DNA of 6,550 nt from positions 1 to 6,550 of the forward strand of contig VAXA01000113.1 of NCBI GenBank assembly GCA_005883365.1. The letters are read 5' to 3'. The notes beneath the pieces are model-generated. The model saw nothing but the letters and a program-made list of their open reading frames with translations. It searched no databases and was not told the DNA's origin. The first letter of the stretch is position 1, and each line of letters begins with the position of its first letter. Shown here piece after piece: positions 5,086-6,550 of the stretch. The stretch is from Actinomycetota bacterium. GTDB taxonomy: Bacteria > Actinomycetota > Thermoleophilia > Gaiellales > Gaiellaceae. The translations under genes and the position numbers were made by a program.

Positions 5086-6257
5086 GCCGCCGACCCTACT
5101 GAGCCGTGGCAGGCAAGGCGTCGGTCCGTTCGTCGAGCCCTGAGCAGGTCCGCCTTGAGACCGATCACGGCCGAGATCGGGCCGGCGAGCGCGTAGCAGG
5201 CAGGCAGGAAGACCATCGCCCCCATCCAGCCGTACGACGCGACGCGGGCGAGCTTCTCCGCCGGGATTGCGCGCTGGAGCGTCGTATCCCAGACGACCGA
5301 GCCGAGGGCGAAGGAAAACCCGGCGCCGGTGGCGGCGAGCGTGAGCAGGAGCGTCGTGGGGTGGAACGCGAGGATCAGGTTCTGCACCGCCGTGAGCATC
5401 AAGAGAAGGCCCGTCGTGACCATTGGCTGCCGTGGCCGCCACCGTAGTCCCGCCAGCACGCCGAGCAGCGCGCCCACGCCTTCTCCGGTGACGACGAACG
5501 CCCACGAGCTCGCCCCGTGCATCGAGTGCTTCGCGACGTACGGCCCGAGCACGAAGAAGGGGGCGTACGTGACGAGGAAATAGAACGAGATGTAGAGGAC
5601 GAGCACCCAGACCCAGGTCTGCTCGACGAACGCGCTCCAGCCCTCCCGGAGCTCGCGGAAGAAGCCCGCGCCGGCCCGGGCGATCGACTCGACGTCGATC
5701 TGCGAGAGGAGAAGCGCGCTCGCCCCGTACGTCCCGGCGTCGACCAGCAGCGCCGTCCCCGGGCCGACGAGTGCGACGATCGAACCGCCGACGGCCGCGC
5801 CGAGCGGGAACGCCGCGTAGCGCGCGATCGCGAGCAGCCCGTTCGCCTTCTGGAGCAGCTCCTCCGGCACGATCTCCCGCACGAGCCCGTACGACGCGGG
5901 CGAGTAGAAGGCGACCGCCGCGCCTCCGCACGCCTGGAGTGCGATCAGCTCCCAGACGTGGGCGTGGCCGGAGAGGAGAAGCGCGCCCATCGCCGTGCGC
6001 ACCGCGGTGCTCGCGACGTCGGAGCCGACCATGACGACGCGCCGCGGCAGGCGGTCGCCGAGGACGCCGCCGAAGGCGAGCATCGCCACCGTCGCCAGCG
6101 TCCAGGCGGCGAAGCTGAGGCCGACCGCCGTCGCGCCGCCGCCGTTGTCGAGGATCGCGAACGCCACCGCGATCGGGGCGAGGTACGTCCCGACGTACGA
6201 GATCGCACGCGCCGCGAACAGCAGCCGGAACGCGGGGAGGCCGAGCGGACCTGCCAT
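5010..6257 (-). CDS. MFS exporter (EntS/MFS_3-like) with lost C-terminal membrane segment
   Basis: ATG at 6257 opens a 415-residue frame. Residues 1-372 are a Major Facilitator protein of the EntS-like exporter type: FRLLFAARAISYVGTYLAP (TM1), the loop motif GGVLGDRLPRRVVMVG after TM2, YSPASYGLVREIVP and LLQKANGLLAIARY in the middle, and further segments up to about TM11 (GAMVFLPACYALAGPISAVI). It should export a small molecule across the inner membrane using the proton gradient. After IGLKADLL (ending at 5142) the protein changes to a hydrophilic Arg-rich tail of 43 residues that only mirrors the PPOX gene in another frame; TM12 is missing. A one-base shift there reaches TAG at 5098-5096, 10 bp before the PPOX start. 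The true end is therefore doubtful and the product may be inactive. It follows the hydrolase gene by 17 bp. Confidence 0.8.
   Translation of the reverse strand: MAGPLGLPAFRLLFAARAISYVGTYLAPIAVAFAILDNGGGATAVGLSFAAWTLATVAMLAFGGVLGDRLPRRVVMVGSDVASTAVRTAMGALLLSGHAHVWELIALQACGGAAVAFYSPASYGLVREIVPEELLQKANGLLAIARYAAFPLGAAVGGSIVALVGPGTALLVDAGTYGASALLLSQIDVESIARAGAGFFRELREGWSAFVEQTWVWVLVLYISFYFLVTYAPFFVLGPYVAKHSMHGASSWAFVVTGEGVGALLGVLAGLRWRPRQPMVTTGLLLMLTAVQNLILAFHPTTLLLTLAATGAGFSFALGSVVWDTTLQRAIPAEKLARVASYGWMGAMVFLPACYALAGPISAVIGLKADLLRARRTDRRLACHGSVGSAACRASPFPPRSTRFSPGRTRPSSRP
5126..5145. repeat. Possible dispersed intergenic repeat at the MFS 3' break
   Basis: The stretch contains CCGTTC (5126-5131), a TCGA spacer, then GCCCTGAGC (5137-5145). 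These two blocks resemble the halves of the short repeat family containing GCTCAGGGC next to GAACGG that is scattered between genes in many environmental bacteria. Here an extra TCGAC separates the blocks. It lies exactly where the MFS protein stops matching its family. The similarity is from memory and the copy is single in this window, so the call is tentative. Confidence 0.3.
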
Positions 6258-6274
6258 GGTCGGATGGTGACGGT

Positions 6275-6550
6275 CTACGGCTCGGCTGACAAGCGGGTGG
6301 CGCGCTTCTCGGCCCAGCGGGCGAGCCCGGCGTAGGACTGCCAGAACGGCATTGCCTGCCCGTACGCGTCCACGTCCTCGCCCGAGTCGGCCAGCTCCGC
6401 GAGTGCGTACTGGATGAACTCCTCCTCCGTCGCTCCGCCCTCGACCGACTCCGCCCAGTCCTCGAGGGTCAGCCGCAGCTCGGTGATGTGACGTCCGACG
6501 TCGTCGACGACGCCGAAGTGGATGAGCGCGAGCCGTTCGGGCGCGCGGCG
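6275..6550 (-). CDS. Metallo-beta-lactamase-fold hydrolase, C-terminal end only
   Basis: The final 91 residues of a minus-strand gene whose start lies beyond the window. RLALIHFGVVDD followed by a helix with RHITELRLTLEDWAE matches the end of MBL-fold metallohydrolases, where the His of HFG is normally the last metal ligand and a helical tail follows (ELADSGEDVDAY, FWQSYAGLARWAEKR). The core HxHxDH motif would be upstream and cannot be checked. Such enzymes hydrolyse thioesters, lactones or other esters with two metal ions; the substrate is not inferable from the tail. TAG at 6277-6275 is 17 bp before the MFS start, so hydrolase, exporter and PPOX protein form one probable operon. Confidence 0.75.
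   Translation of the reverse strand, partial: RRAPERLALIHFGVVDDVGRHITELRLTLEDWAESVEGGATEEEFIQYALAELADSGEDVDAYGQAMPFWQSYAGLARWAEKRATRLSAEP

Overview
The window is strongly GC-rich, with codons that mostly end in G or C, GTG/TTG starts, and TGA or TAG stops. Together with a PPOX-class (F420/FMN split-barrel) protein, this suggests a soil or sediment actinobacterium, possibly of the Thermoleophilia/Gaiellales type. The placement is inferred from style and gene content; no rRNA or marker gene is present to confirm it.

Left part (1-2741, all minus strand). Read right to left there is a 52-aa hydrophobic membrane protein with a strong Shine-Dalgarno (2583-2741), a 53-aa membrane-anchored protein with a cysteine cluster (2351-2512), and two tandem paralogous secreted phosphoesterases of the phospholipase C/acid phosphatase family (PF04185). 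The first paralog (879-2297) is interrupted by an in-frame TAA where the family normally continues, and both halves are otherwise intact. The second (882 to beyond base 1) overlaps the end of the first by 4 bases, has no ATG/GTG/TTG start, and runs off the window.

Middle part (2914-4736, plus strand). A divergent three-gene run contains a small CxCx4C protein, a classical YdfG-like short-chain dehydrogenase, and a short formyltransferase joined to the dehydrogenase by an ATGA overlap. The tight coupling suggests co-expression; the substrate of the pair is unknown.

Right part (4576-6550, minus strand). Read right to left there is the C-terminal end of a metallo-beta-lactamase-fold hydrolase, an MFS exporter that has lost its last membrane segment, and a PPOX-class flavin/F420 split-barrel protein. 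The PPOX frame ends inside the formyltransferase gene, giving a 161-bp tail-to-tail overlap.

I do not see a clear new defence, mobile or RNA-guided system. The best leads are the signs of gene decay (nonsense codon, lost MFS C-terminus next to a possible dispersed repeat), the undescribed-looking small Cys-cluster protein beside the phosphoesterases, and the dehydrogenase-formyltransferase pair. No tRNA, rRNA, CRISPR or insertion sequence was seen, and no gene-free stretch exceeds 300 bases.
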